Shown in pieces: positions 11,752-22,696 of a DNA stretch of 64,000 nucleotides (position 1 is its first letter; every line of letters starts with the position of its first letter). The stretch comes from Panorpa germanica. Its lineage: Eukaryota; Arthropoda; Insecta; Mecoptera; Panorpidae. The position numbers and the translations under genes are program-made. The stretch lies in the NCBI GenBank assembly GCA_963678705.1, contig OY783218.1:3854152-3918151 (forward strand), given 5' to 3'. Under the pieces are notes generated by a model that saw only the letters and a list, made by a program, of their open reading frames with translations, had not been told where the DNA came from and ran no database searches.

Positions 11752-12661
11752 CACAGACGGGTCAAAGATGGCAACGGGGTCTGGGGCGGGAGTAGTGACG
11801 GAGTGGACTATACCGATAATACCTTTACCTAGAGATATTTCAATTTATGATGCAGAACTAGTAGCTGTCAAAGAAGCTATTTCAACAATTGAACACAACA
11901 AATAGTCGAAAGCTGTAATATGCATAGATTCAAAAGCAGTGGTGGAAGCATTGGGGAAAAATGGGATTATCAGAAAAGCAAGAAATATATTTTATACAGT
12001 AAAAAGAAATCTAAATAGAATAAAGATGAAAGGATTCGATGTACCGTTAGTGTGGACTCCTGCTCACAAGGAATCACAGGAAATGAAAAAGCAAATAACG
12101 CCGCACAACAAGCAGCTAGAACAGTAGCAAGTGGAGAAATTCAATATGAAGTGGACTTATTGGCATAGAGCAAAAATGAAGTGAAAGAGAAGTGGCAGAG
12201 TATGTGGACATCGTTGGTGGTGGAAAGCCCAAGGTCCGAGAAGAGTGTTATCACTTATCTCGAGACTGAGGGTAGACCATACAAGGGCATTGGCACATCT
12301 GAAAAGAAATCACTTGGTAGAAGAAGATATGTGCAATTGTGGAGAAGGGGTAGCAGATCCAGAACATTTGATCTTCCAATGTACTGAAACGGAGGCCTGC
12401 AGAAATAATTTGTACAGAGCTTTGGTGAAAAATGGAGTGGAGTTGCCTACGAGTATGGAGGAAATACTAAAATATCCGAGGTGACCAGTGTGCTTAGTCA
12501 TAGACAGGTTATGGCATAAAGCGGGGTTAAAAGTTTAGGTAGTAATAATAATAATGAAATGTAAATAGATAAAATGTAAATAAAATAAAGTAAGAAGGGC
12601 GAAAAAAGGACCGTGGTCCTAAGAAGCCCGTGAAGTATTAATTAAAAAAAAAAAAAAAAAA
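11752..12661 (+). mobile_element. 5'-truncated LINE tail with RNase H domain (I/R1 group)
   Basis: Translation gives an RNase H domain: TDGSKMATGSGAGV with the first aspartate, then YDAELVAVKEAI, then CIDSKAVVEAL and WTPAHK. A C-terminal zinc-binding segment follows, MCNCGEGVADPEHLIFQC, typical of LINEs of the I/R1/LOA group. The copy carries at least one in-frame stop (after EHNK) and frame changes after WTPAHK and in the zinc-finger part. It ends in a run of about 17 A at 12645-12661, the expected poly(A) tail. It lies just upstream of the first coding exon of the SEC14-domain gene, on the opposite strand. Confidence 0.85.
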
Positions 12662-13019
12662 TTCCACCATTTTTCCGATACTAGTTGCACATTGCAAACG
12701 CATCTAAATCATAAATTTAGTTCTCTTAAATTTATGATAATATTTATATTTTATTGTTTCACTGTATTTATTTGTAGTTCTATTTTATTAAAGTAAAATA
12801 TGTATAACATTTGATAAATAAAATGACCTCTAAATAAACTCTTAGATACCACATCTGATTTTTCAACAGACAGATTTCTTCAAATACATGAATTTCAAAT
12901 GCAGATACAAAATATAAAATACCTATTTTTTACCTTTAAAGAAAAAGTATTTTGTACTTTTTTTTTTAAAGCCAATTTTCTATTTGTAAAATGCAAAATA
13001 CTTTTCTTACTTCATAATT
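12662..13019. other. Intergenic stretch, nothing recognised
   Basis: AT-rich DNA between the LINE tail and the hAT relic. No supported feature. Confidence 0.4.
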
Positions 13020-13440
13020 ATATTCCGTAAACTGGTCATCGGATTGATTGCAGTACATTTGAAAGAAGAAGTGCTGAGCAGCTTACAGGAGATTTGAAGG
13101 TTCCCATACATTTGATAAAGTAGCTGAATAGGGTGCTGATATACATGCAGAATTTGATTAAGAAATGCAGAAATTATCAAAAATCATGAAGACAATGACT
13201 GACAATGGACCAAACATAATTAAAGCGTTTGAAGCATATGGGAAACTTGATTCATAAATAAACTCAATGTGTCATACAATTTTAGTTAACAGTAAGAGTA
13301 TTGGAGTTGATGATGATGATGATGATGATAATGATGATGATGATGATGAGAATGAAGACGAAGATGATGAGGATAAAGTTTTAAATTTGAAAAAATTGTC
13401 CAAATACGGCAAAATATTGAGCGGTAAAACAGAATAATAA
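13020..13440 (+). pseudogene. hAT transposase relic
   Basis: In one plus frame, interrupted by several stops, the translation runs AYRRFEGSHTFDKVAE, then MQKLSKIMKTMTDNGPNIIK and AFEAYGKLDS, followed by an acidic run of D/E residues. The TDNGxNxxKAF segment after a GSHT motif is characteristic of the catalytic core of hAT-family transposases. Only this piece is visible and no termini were identified. It directly precedes the duplicated block that carries G12 copy 2. Confidence 0.65.
13306..13366 (+). repeat. (GAT)n microsatellite
   Basis: Imperfect tandem GAT/GAA triplets. In the frame of the hAT relic they read as aspartate and glutamate, so the array probably grew from an acidic coding stretch of the old transposase. 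Confidence 0.85.
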
Positions 13441-13634
13441 CTTTTTAATAGCTTTATCTTCGTCATCTTTTGAATACTTAAAACGATAAACATATAGAAA
13501 GATATACACATGGAAACCATATGTATGCATATATTTGAATTAAAATGCAAAAGATTAGACCACAAAAAAGTACATAGTTCACAAGAGCAACCTGCAGATA
13601 GATAAATAACGTCATACGACAGATAAGACACGGG

Positions 13635-13643
13635 TATATAAAG
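13635..13643 (+). promoter_or_regulatory. TATA box of G12 copy 2
   Basis: TATATAAAG in the same context as in copy 1. The 5'UTR exon ends at 13713 before GTAAGC. Confidence 0.8.
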
Positions 13644-13939
13644 TGCCCCAAATATTGGAAGAGCACCATTCGTTCTTCGTTGATCAACATCAAGGAAAAC
13701 AAATTGCATCAAGGTAAGCAACCATTGTTTGTTACCATTATTACATAACATTAACAGTATTACACATGGCTTATGGTTCAACATAACCCAGTTCGTTCAT
13801 TTGTTGGTTAAGACTTGGGTTCGAATTCTGAATTGGAGTCGAGATCAATTATTTCTAATATTGTAACGTAGTTATTTGTAGTTTATCAAAAGGTAATTGG
13901 AAATATTGATAATAATGACATTTGATGTTGTGTTGGCAG

Positions 13940-14557
13940 ATGAAAGTGTGTTTACTTCTCCTCGCTGTTCTCGGAGTGTCCTACGGTGCTGCCGTTCCGG
14001 CTCCTGGATCCCGTACACTCAGAGACGACGTGGATGAACTCCTTACGTACATTGATGTTCCCGCAATCAGAGAACTAGCACGCGACTTTTATGAAAACAG
14101 TGAAGATGGCCAAAAAATTGCTGCCTATGTTGAAGGCCCAGAGTTCCACAAAGTTATCGATGTTATCCGCGGCTATGAACAGATTCGTGAGTTTGTTCGC
14201 CACCTTGAATCTAAAAATATCAACGCTATTGCTTTCTTGAACTTCTTTGCTGAGTTGATTGGATACAAACCAACTGAAACCTCTTTCGCGCAAGCCAAGT
14301 CAACTACATGGCGCGAATTCATTGCTGCAGTTCTGGAGTACGTTCAAAAAGACAATATTATTTCAGCCTTTTTCAGATTTTTAGAGGAATCTCCTGAATT
14401 CAAAGAATTGTTCGAGATTGTCAAAGGCTCACAAGATACCTGGAAATCTATTATGGCTGAACCAGCTGTCATCAATTTTGGAGCTAAATGTAGGGAGTTT
14501 GGTGTCGATCTTGACCTAATTTATGAAAAAGTCAAAGGATTCTTCGGATGGGATTAA
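13940..14557 (+). CDS. G12 / insect allergen-related repeat protein, copy 2
   Basis: 205 aa, identical in protein sequence to copy 1. It has the same organisation: noncoding exon ending 13713, intron 13714-13939, ATG immediately after the acceptor, signal peptide MKVCLLLLAVLGVSYGA, then two allergen-type helical repeats ending KGFFGWD. By family knowledge it is likely secreted into the gut lumen. The gene lies outside the coding span of the SEC14-domain gene but could still be within a 5'UTR intron of it. The identity with copy 1 extends through intron and flanks, so it reflects recent duplication or conversion rather than selection on the protein alone. Confidence 0.92.
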   Translation: MKVCLLLLAVLGVSYGAAVPAPGSRTLRDDVDELLTYIDVPAIRELARDFYENSEDGQKIAAYVEGPEFHKVIDVIRGYEQIREFVRHLESKNINAIAFLNFFAELIGYKPTETSFAQAKSTTWREFIAAVLEYVQKDNIISAFFRFLEESPEFKELFEIVKGSQDTWKSIMAEPAVINFGAKCREFGVDLDLIYEKVKGFFGWD

Positions 14558-15601
14558 GTTTACCTTACTTCAACTAACATTTCAGAAAATCGAAGCAATT
14601 CATAATGCTATTGATTTTTTACTTTGACTTTCTCTCCAGAACACAATTCCTTTGTTTTTACAACATTCATGCAATGTAAATATTATTTCCAATATATAAA
14701 TATAAATCTGTTCAAATTTTAATACTTCTTTCATTTTATTATTATTATTCCAATGTTGAATGAAAACACCTTCTTATGAAGGAAGGTATGAAGTAGATTT
14801 TACAGGTACATGCTGCGTATGAAGGATTACTTACCTGTAAATCCTATACGAATTCCTACAACGCTACAAAGGTATTACGGTGCCTGCTTTTGTTCAAAAC
14901 GTTTTATGTTACAAAATTGGCAATATTTTTGATTAATAGATTCTTTATTAAGTTTTATGCGTATCCAGTCTTTTAAAAATATTGTTTAAATTCACATATT
15001 GAATATTGATGACAATTAATATAAATAAAATATTTTGTTATTAATGTTGCAACGATAATTTGCGTTAATTTGTGAATTTACTAGTCACCGCGCCGCAGTC
15101 GGTAAATGGATGTAACAAAGATTATAATAAAAATAATCCTATGATTCGAAAGTAAAAGTGAAGTTGGTTAAGAGTGCAAGGTGATGAAGGCAAACGAATA
15201 ACAATTCAAAGACAACCATCTTCGTTCTTATATATAAAAATTCAGCCTGCGTATATATAATATTAAATAAGTTGAGGTATTCGAAACTGATTATTATTTT
15301 AATCCTTTTATCAACTACAAAAAGAGCAAATCAAAACAAGTATTTGTTAGAAGCCGATAGAAAGATAACACCGCTTATCGCAATTGATCCAATCAACATA
15401 ACAACACTAATTAAAATCTAAAATTATACGTACTTAAAAATTTGCAATGTAAATAGAAATTTACTGCCTGGTAATAAGTCTGTAAATGGACCGTTTTTCT
15501 CTCGCTCCCGCTAAACACAAAGCATGGATGTTGCCTTACATTCATGTGATATAGTGCTTAAACAAAACCTAGTAATATTTAATTTATAATGTCTTATTTT
15601 A

Positions 15602-15905
15602 TATATTTTTTTTTTTTTTGTAAATAGGCTTTGGCTTATTCAACCTTCTTGCCGATCATATTTTTAATTTGTCTTTTAATTTTTAATCAGTCTTTCTAAT
15701 TTGTTTCACATGTAACGTGTATTTTTAACATCATATCTACAGAGTGTTTATACGGTTCAAATTCTTATCTTATTTGTTTTAATACTATCAGTCTCAGTTC
15801 ATTTGTTTTAATACTATCAAATTAAATTCATAATAACCAAACCCAGAAAATATCTATCTGGTCCGGGGATCGAACCCGAAGACACTCTTATTTTATAGCT
15901 ACAAG
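15602..15905 (-). mobile_element. tRNA-derived SINE, minus orientation
   Basis: Read on the minus strand, the head holds TAGCTATAAAATAAGAG and then a polymerase III B box, CGGGTTCGATCCC, 25-30 bases on. The body runs about 250 bp to a tail of about 14 A (T-run at 15608-15622). A second element with the same GTAGCTA...GGTTCGATTCC arrangement is at the right edge of the window. The tRNA parent was not identified. Confidence 0.6.
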
Positions 15906-16674
15906 GAAATCTGAAAAGATTATTGCTTAATATAAAAACAAGTAATTTATTTTTGTCAAGTTCAGTTTTATTTTCATTTTTTTTTTCTTTCTTTCTTTAA
16001 CAAAGTCTTCTTGTAATGCACTTTATCCAGCAATGCACCCATCTCTTTAATCCGTCTTAATATTAGTTGACATCTTATTCTGCAACGAAGTAGTAGCCTC
16101 CTTATTCAAGAAAAATCTCAGTTTTTCGACCTTCGAGACACCCAGACGATTCACTCCACCACTGCATGTACGAGTATATTTTGAAAACAACAGGTTTAAA
16201 TTATTGTATGCTTCATAAACCGGAATTAACAAGCGATAATTATTTAAAGTTAAATTCTATAAGTCAAGTTCAATCACCTCACCGAAGTTGCGTGCAATAT
16301 TTAGCATAGGATCTGGTCAAACAGATCTGGTCACCGCGGGCGCAGCGCAGCGCAAAACGGTAAATTATTGCTGAAACTCCCGGACTTTGCATCTACAAAC
16401 ATATAGAATCAATTGGACTATATAGACTAGGCTGATCCAAACTAACAAAACCCGTGAACCCTACCTTAAATACCTTAAAAATTAAATCAGACATCAAAAC
16501 GCCATATTTCTCTCATAGGCAGAGAGAATAAACATTTGGTGGTAAATTATTATCAGTCTGTTCCATTGATAAGAAGTATTTTTTCGAGTGAAGCTAGAGA
16601 TATGATTCTAAAATATAGCTTAAAATTATTAACTGTTCAAATGTTAATATTTTATAAATACAATACCAGATATA
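15906..16674. other. Intergenic stretch, nothing recognised
   Basis: No supported exon. A GC-richer patch near 16310-16370 has no coding frame I can defend. Confidence 0.35.
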
Positions 16675-17340
16675 CAGGGTGTCCCAATAATCAACGATAA
16701 ACGGGAACCAGAGGGTGGTCCTGCTCATGACTACACGAGAAAAAAAAAAGAAAAAATTTATCTCATTTTGTTTAGAAATTAGAAAAAAAAATTAAAAAAT
16801 TTCGAAAATTGAAACACCTTAAGATGTTTTTAACTACCATGACCACAACTTTTCAAATACTTCTGATTTTTTTTTGTATCGGCAACCTAAATAGCACTGC
16901 TATCCACCACCACAGCCATTAAAAAGCTCAGAATGCTAGTAGTTTTTACACAAAAATCAATCGAAATTATTTTTTTCTACCGATTTTTACTTTCAGTCCA
17001 CTTTAACTCATCGTGGTGTAAAAAAGAAGTATGAACACTACTATGGCAAGTTTTTTTAAAAATTGGCGCAACTCTTCAGGATTCCAAAATGGTATAATAC
17101 TCCAGGAAAACTAGCAATAAAAAAAAATTATACATACTATTTCTAAACAAGAACCAAATTTCATAAATTGTTGTTGTTGATAGTTATCACTTTTACAATA
17201 CCCGAAATAGGTTTTTTATTGTTGAATGAATTAAAACAAATGGTACAAACAATTTTTCATTAGAATTTTAAATATATGGAACACAAATACTAAACTAACT
17301 AATAAAATAATAAATAGTCTGTTAAAATAGGTTAAAAACA
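16675..17340. mobile_element. Possible DNA-transposon end (ACAGGGTGTCCCA)
   Basis: ACAGGGTGTCCCAATAATC at 16675 resembles the ACAGGGTGTCCCA termini seen in many insect interspersed repeats. I could not find the matching inverted end before 17340, so the extent is a guess and the family unknown. Confidence 0.3.
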
Positions 17341-17380
17341 TAGTCATATATCTTTAACTTTTATTTAACATAAAAAAGAT

Positions 17381-17620
17381 TACTTGTTACATTACATTTT
17401 TTTAGGTAAATGTAGTTTAAGGTTACATAAGAAAATGTATCTTTCCACATAAATTTACATCTTGTGAAGCTAATAAAGAATTAGTTTTACGTTTAATGTC
17501 TCTTGCATTTACCTAATGACAATGTAACAGAATGATGTTAAACTTCGGTAAATAATAAAACATAACAAGAAGTAATCAATATTACGTTACGTACTGTGCG
17601 CACTTTGTAATGATTTCTCG
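17381..17620 (-). repeat. Repeat family M4, minus copy
   Basis: Read on the minus strand, this stretch (ACTTCTTGTTATGTTTTATT, then ATTTACCGAAGTTTAACATC, then ACATTGTCATT) matches 45546-45720 and 22486-22670. It is a moderately diverged non-coding family. Terminal motifs of the type CCCG(C/G)TAAACACAAA recur near 15511, 46360 and 63686. Confidence 0.55.
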
Positions 17621-18406
17621 TTTACACGTTGACACTTGGTAACTTAACATTATAATAAAATAATTCCATGACGTGGTTTCTGACTCGAAATTTAAAATTA
17701 TCTTTCAATTAGATATTGACGAATATATTCAATGACGCAATTGAATGCGTCAATGATTATTGTTCAGGTGGGCCAACACGAGCCTATCATCTCTAATGGG
17801 ACATATCTAGGGCATATCAGATTGATCGAAACATGACTTGTTTTTTCTTACTACTAATTCAGATCAAGTTTAATGATAATTATAAGAATCCACGTCACAT
17901 GGTTTAACTTTCAATGAATCAGCTGAAACTTAAGAAAAAATACGTCAATGTGTCTAAATCACATCCTTATTCGAACTATATTCAGGTTATCCAGGTGAAA
18001 TCTGAAGATCAAATCTCCGTCTAATTAAATTTCTCCTTGAAATAAATTGTAGACCTTAAGAATGGCACAAAGTTCAACTAGAGGGGCGAAAGTTGAAACA
18101 TCTATTGTTCGATCAATCAATCAAATCATGCAGATCTGTACAATATGTGACTGCCTGACTACACGACTTAGATGTTGCATGGACCTAATGAGGTTCTTGT
18201 CAGGCATGCCTCACGTTCCTATTGGCCAAACCCAAATCAGGTTAATCTAAGGACAAAATGGTGTTTAAGTATTGTTCCTACTTATAAAAATAAATATACA
18301 GCCCAATAAGTATTGAAATTACATCTTCACAATACAAGTATAAACCTTGAACATCAAAATTTGCACAAACATTCGTCTTAGTACCTCTTTAATTCAATTA
18401 ATATTG
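17621..18406. other. Intergenic stretch, nothing recognised
   Basis: No exon or element end supported; the 62-codon frame at 18062-18250 is unremarkable. Confidence 0.35.
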
Positions 18407-19139
18407 GAGGTACCGTCAATGCAAAAAGTTTATCTCTCGGTAATACGAAGTACATGAGGGACGAGCAAATATTGGGACTGTACCTTTGAAAATGATTTTT
18501 TCAATTCCCTATTAAACTGCTTTTTGCTTGTTAAAATGATTTTTTTATGCATATAATAGTTTAATAAATTAAAAATTACCTATAATTAATATCAAATTTA
18601 TATTAATTCAATTTAAATTCAAATTAAATATTTTGAAAAATTAATAAAAAATTTGGCAACGCTGTAAATTTACGTGTGTTGACGCATGCGAGATTTGGTT
18701 CTTTGACCAATAAATTGTTATATTTTATGTAACATTTATTCCGATTTTGAATTTCCCGCTCAAATTGGCATTTACAACGTTGCCGGCTTATAACCTACAT
18801 TTACTGTTCCTTAAAGGTTTTATTTAAATATTTTCGTAAATAGGTATCCTTTTGATAATTTTCTTTTTGCAATAGTTACAGAAAACATTATTTTATATAC
18901 ATCTAGTTTTTGAAAGCCGTGTCACCATTTTTTTATAGTTAAAAGTTATATTATGTGGTGAAATTGAGCTAAAAATTATGATTTGTATGGAAAATGACTA
19001 TTTTTAATCATATATAAAAAGAAAACTATGAACCCTAGGTCTCTAAAATTTGAGACAGCATGTATTTTAACTATTTGTATCGACCCTCCAAATTTCACAA
19101 CGTTTTCATCATTTACGTTAACCTCCTGTACCTCCTTAA
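18407..19139 (-). mobile_element. piggyBac-like MITE M3, copy 2
   Basis: This is the reverse complement of the TTAA element at 4657-5408 over its whole length. Shared landmarks include the GGACGAGCAAATATTGGGAC segment and the end CTCCTGTACCTCCTTAA. The left end has lost part of the inverted repeat (GGAGGTACCGTCAATG), while the right end keeps CCTCC followed by TTAA. Confidence 0.75.
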
Positions 19140-20884
19140 TCTATCTCATGTAGTATCATTTTATTTTAATAATTTAAATGGCTTTCTAGGACCCTAGTTC
19201 TTTTTTTGCCATATAACTCCTACTCTCACAACCTAATTTCCAGTGAATGAACTTCAATCCTTCGTTCAAAATAACCTTTTAGACTTTGTATCCTGCCACA
19301 TGACACGTCCTATCGATGACATGACATACAGACTAATTCGAAATTATTAACAGCGCCTGTGCATTTGTTGGCAAAGCCAATATTGCCATTTCCCATCATA
19401 ACACTGCACCCTAAAATTATGTGGTCTCCAGTATTTCCTCTCCATACCTGCAGAAATCATCCCGCACATTATTATTTCTACAGTATAATTATAATTTTTC
19501 GAAATCTTTTAATGTTTTATGGATTAATTTGATCCAATTACGTAAAACATTTCCTTAGACCGATCGCTGAAAGCACTGCACTTGGACTATTGACAAATTT
19601 GAATCTGATTTTTTCTCAGGCATGGCAACCCCTATTCTTGATAAGGTCTTTAATTATTTGTTGGGGGTTAATAAGCCTCACACACAGTGGGCATGTTTCA
19701 CGCTGACTTCTGTAGTTTAGGTAAATTTCCAGGAAAGTCCCAAAAGGCCGTGTTTCAATTAGACTTAATCACTTTTCTATTGAATTTGTATCACAATCAT
19801 GAACTGTGCTCTTTGATTCTTCAAGTACTTCTCATAAATAATTTTTCGTTGTTGCCATTGAAGTGTTTGGATAAACACTGCACGTGGATCATACAAATTC
19901 GTGAAACGAGGTTAATTACCAAGCTTAGAAATATCTTTGTCTAATATCGATAAGACTTGATAGATATATTAGTTTATCCTGGATATTTTATTGTTGGATT
20001 TTGGAGAATTGTGCAACCATTGTTAAATTGATTTACAACGTGTCTATCAATGGGATTTTTTACTTTTATGACATTTTAAATGTTTCGAAACAAGTCAAGA
20101 CAAATGTTACATATTGTCTATTTAATTAAACAGTAAAATTCTATTCCCACAGTTATCAAGTCCCACAGACGTTCAAAGTTAGCTGATCACTGCATTAGCA
20201 GACCGTTTCATCAGGGGTGGACCTTCGGGCAAGTACACCACTGCAAATAACTGGGACGTACGTATATATAATCTACTGGAACATGTATAAGTTCTAATTG
20301 ATTTGATCTATGTAAATGCATTGTACTCTAGTGTGGTCTATGGACATAACTGGGTTATTTGTGAATGGCGTTAGCCATGCTTTGTGACACCATGCATTCC
20401 ACAACGAGTGCCCTGGTAACAGCCGCGCCGCACTGATGCCGTAATGAAGGGCATAGGTTATGCTAAACTAGGTTTTAGTTACAAAAACAACGAATACTGC
20501 AGAAACTAATATGGTCATTATTTAAAGGGGTCTCTTCTTGCTCTTGGCTCTTGGCGGAGAGCAGCTTCATCAACAGCTCGCTACGGTTCTGATTATCTGC
20601 AAGTGCATCTGTTCGAAAAATTTCATAGATTTCTTATAATAAAAGATTAAAAATTTAATTGAAAAATATGCTAATGTTATGCTACTTTTTAAATAGCTAT
20701 CCAAAATTTGAATTTCACTTGTACCGCTTCATTCATAACCATATTTTTGATGTCACTCGATTAGTATTAAAGTCTTTAGAATAATAAGTAATCAATGTTA
20801 CTTATTCTTGTTCATCACTTCATAATATCAAAATAACTGTCTCAGGCAAACATTATATGCGAGGGAAGCATATTTTCGAAAATG
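19140..20884. other. Intergenic stretch, no gene supported
   Basis: Short GC-richer patches occur near 20160-20280, 20390-20460 and 20528-20610. Each has isolated splice-like dinucleotides, but none gives a frame I recognise. They could be untranslated exons of a neighbouring gene. Confidence 0.3.
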
Positions 20885-21740
20885 TTTTTTGACGACACAG
20901 TTAATATGTAATTATTTCTATAATTACTACATGATAAAATAACGTTTGGAGAATACTTTGTTACATTTTCATAAATAAATTTCAAGAAATGAATCTCCGG
21001 AGACGTCACAAAAAGAAATTCATTGCGGTGTCCGTCATAACTCATCACTGGATTATTTGAATTCAAAAAACCAAAATGATTTCATTAGTTGATTAGTTTC
21101 TGCAGGTACCCTGTCGAGTTTTTTTTTTATTGATTTATCCATTTTTTACTTAGAAGTCAAAATACCGATTTTTTCATGAAAAAAGTCAGAAACTTTGTTA
21201 TTTTAAGATACGTTAAAGTAAAAAAAAAACTCGACAGCGCTACTTCGCCATTTATGTAAAGAAAGGCAAAAGCGTTGCGTCGTCACGGTGTAAAAGATAT
21301 ACAAAGCAGGTAATTTTGAAAAAAAATATAAAATTTTAATAAAGGGTTTTAGTGGGTTAAGTAATAAGCTAGAAGAATATAGGGCAGCTATTAAAGGGAG
21401 GCAGTGTAGGAAAGAGGTGGAGGGCGGAAATAGAAAAACAGGACAATAAATAATCTCGTTATCTGGTTTGCATGGGGAACATGAAGAGAGAGGGTCAAGA
21501 GAAGATGTAGCAGAAAGCACTTTTTGGAAGTACTAAAAGTCTAGAATAATTTTTTAAGTTTTAATAAATAAATAAAGTTTAGTTTTAAGTAAATAATTAG
21601 TTTTAAATAAAATGAATAAAGTTTAGTTTTAATGTTGAATTGTTAAGATAGGAATAAAATGTAATAAGAAATAGAATACGGTAGATTGTAAAGTCGAAAG
21701 GCACACACAATTAATAATAAATAATAATAAAGGGTTTTAA
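20885..21740 (+). mobile_element. Internally deleted copy of LINE L1x, plus orientation
   Basis: The first about 380 bp match, in inverse orientation, the region upstream of the LINE reading frame at 26280-26670 (for example CCAAAATGATTTCATTAGTT and ACTCGA near the end). The last about 370 bp match the LINE 3' end (TTAAAGGGAGGCAGTG...AGAGAGGGTCAA...) down to the AATAATAATAAA tail. The roughly 3 kb of coding sequence between is missing. The 5' and 3' pieces keep the order and orientation of one element, which supports an internal deletion or a short non-autonomous derivative. Confidence 0.7.
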
Positions 21741-22485
21741 AAAAAATGACGTCACACCAAGGGGGATGGTTCGCAAAATGTGACAGGGACGGGGGGTTCG
21801 TAATTGCAGGAAACTTATGTGACATAATTTATGAATAGCCGATAATAAACTGGGCCTTTCAGAAGAACGTATAGAAGTGGCGCTTAAGGGGCCCATAACT
21901 CGGTAAATTGAGGTTGGACATAATTGAATTAGCTGCGAGATAAAAAGAAACAACTGACATTTACCGCTAAGTTATTAAATTTAACTGGACTTATTGATAT
22001 TAAGAGGTCTCAAACTTTATATGAGAGATACGAGTATTGTATATAGGTAGATATCAAGATAAAGATAATGAAACAATCTAATGAAGTACCTTTTCTTGAA
22101 GTTAATCCATCATCAATATTAAATATCACGATACAATAACGGCACAAAACTATTTAATTATCACATCGTCTTCATTTGACTACAACCTAAATTAAAGAAT
22201 GATAAAACAAAAAATAATCATTTTTAATATTTAAATAACTGGATAACACCGCACATCGTCGTCTAACACGGTACGGTCTTATACCGCGTCGCTGGTAAAT
22301 CGTAAACTGAAATCATGTACTTGTGGAAGGCCGTGGTGGGCCCCTACCCCCCCGACCCCCTGATCTCCCCACCAGGAGGCTGCGCTGCAGATCTGGAAAC
22401 ATAGGTGCAACAACTTGTACAGTTGATTCACACCATCCCATGCGCTGGACCTCTGTAGTCCCGCACACAACAACAACAACAACAA
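21741..22485. other. Repeat-like intergenic stretch between two LINE copies
   Basis: Starts with a GACGTCACACCAAGGGGGAT region that looks like a common interspersed repeat. A GC-rich patch at 22310-22460 ends in (CAA)n at 22467-22483. No gene is supported. Confidence 0.35.
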
Positions 22486-22670
22486 AACGTAAACTCATGT
22501 AATACTTAACTCAATATTTTTTACATAACGTTACGTTTTATTATTTACTAAACTTCAAAATAATTCTCTCACACTGTTATTAAAATAATTCAAAAATTAA
22601 AGAATCTTTTACTAATACATTAATTTAATAATTACATAACATTATACACGATTACAAGTAAAATGTAACG
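22486..22670 (+). repeat. Repeat family M4, plus copy
   Basis: AAAACGTAAACTC, then TAACGTTACGTTTTATTATT, then ATTCTCTCACACTGTTATT match 45546-45720 and the inverse of 17381-17620. Non-coding and diverged. Confidence 0.55.
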
Positions 22671-22696
22671 ATCTCTCTTAAAGGGGGTTTCAACTT

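Larger units (their letters stand above)
13541..15330 (+). repeat. Segmental duplication unit A2 (carries G12 copy 2)
   Basis: This block is a near-identical copy of 7048-9045, starting AATGCAAAAGATTAGACC. Differences are scattered single bases (for example CTCGCTGTT here against CTCGCTGTC) plus about 200 bp missing near 15255. Direct repeats this similar indicate recent duplication or continuing gene conversion. Confidence 0.88.

Noticed and set aside
11752-12661. RNase H domain as part of an LTR element
   Set aside because: The following zinc-binding CNCGEG...EHLIFQC segment and the terminal poly(A) tail fit a LINE; no long terminal repeats are present.
16675-17340. Complete transposon starting ACAGGGTGTCCCA
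   Set aside because: No matching inverted end was found, so only a low-confidence terminus is reported.
20160-20280. Exon between CCCACAG and GTACGT
   Set aside because: Splice-like ends exist, but all three frames contain stops or no recognisable protein.
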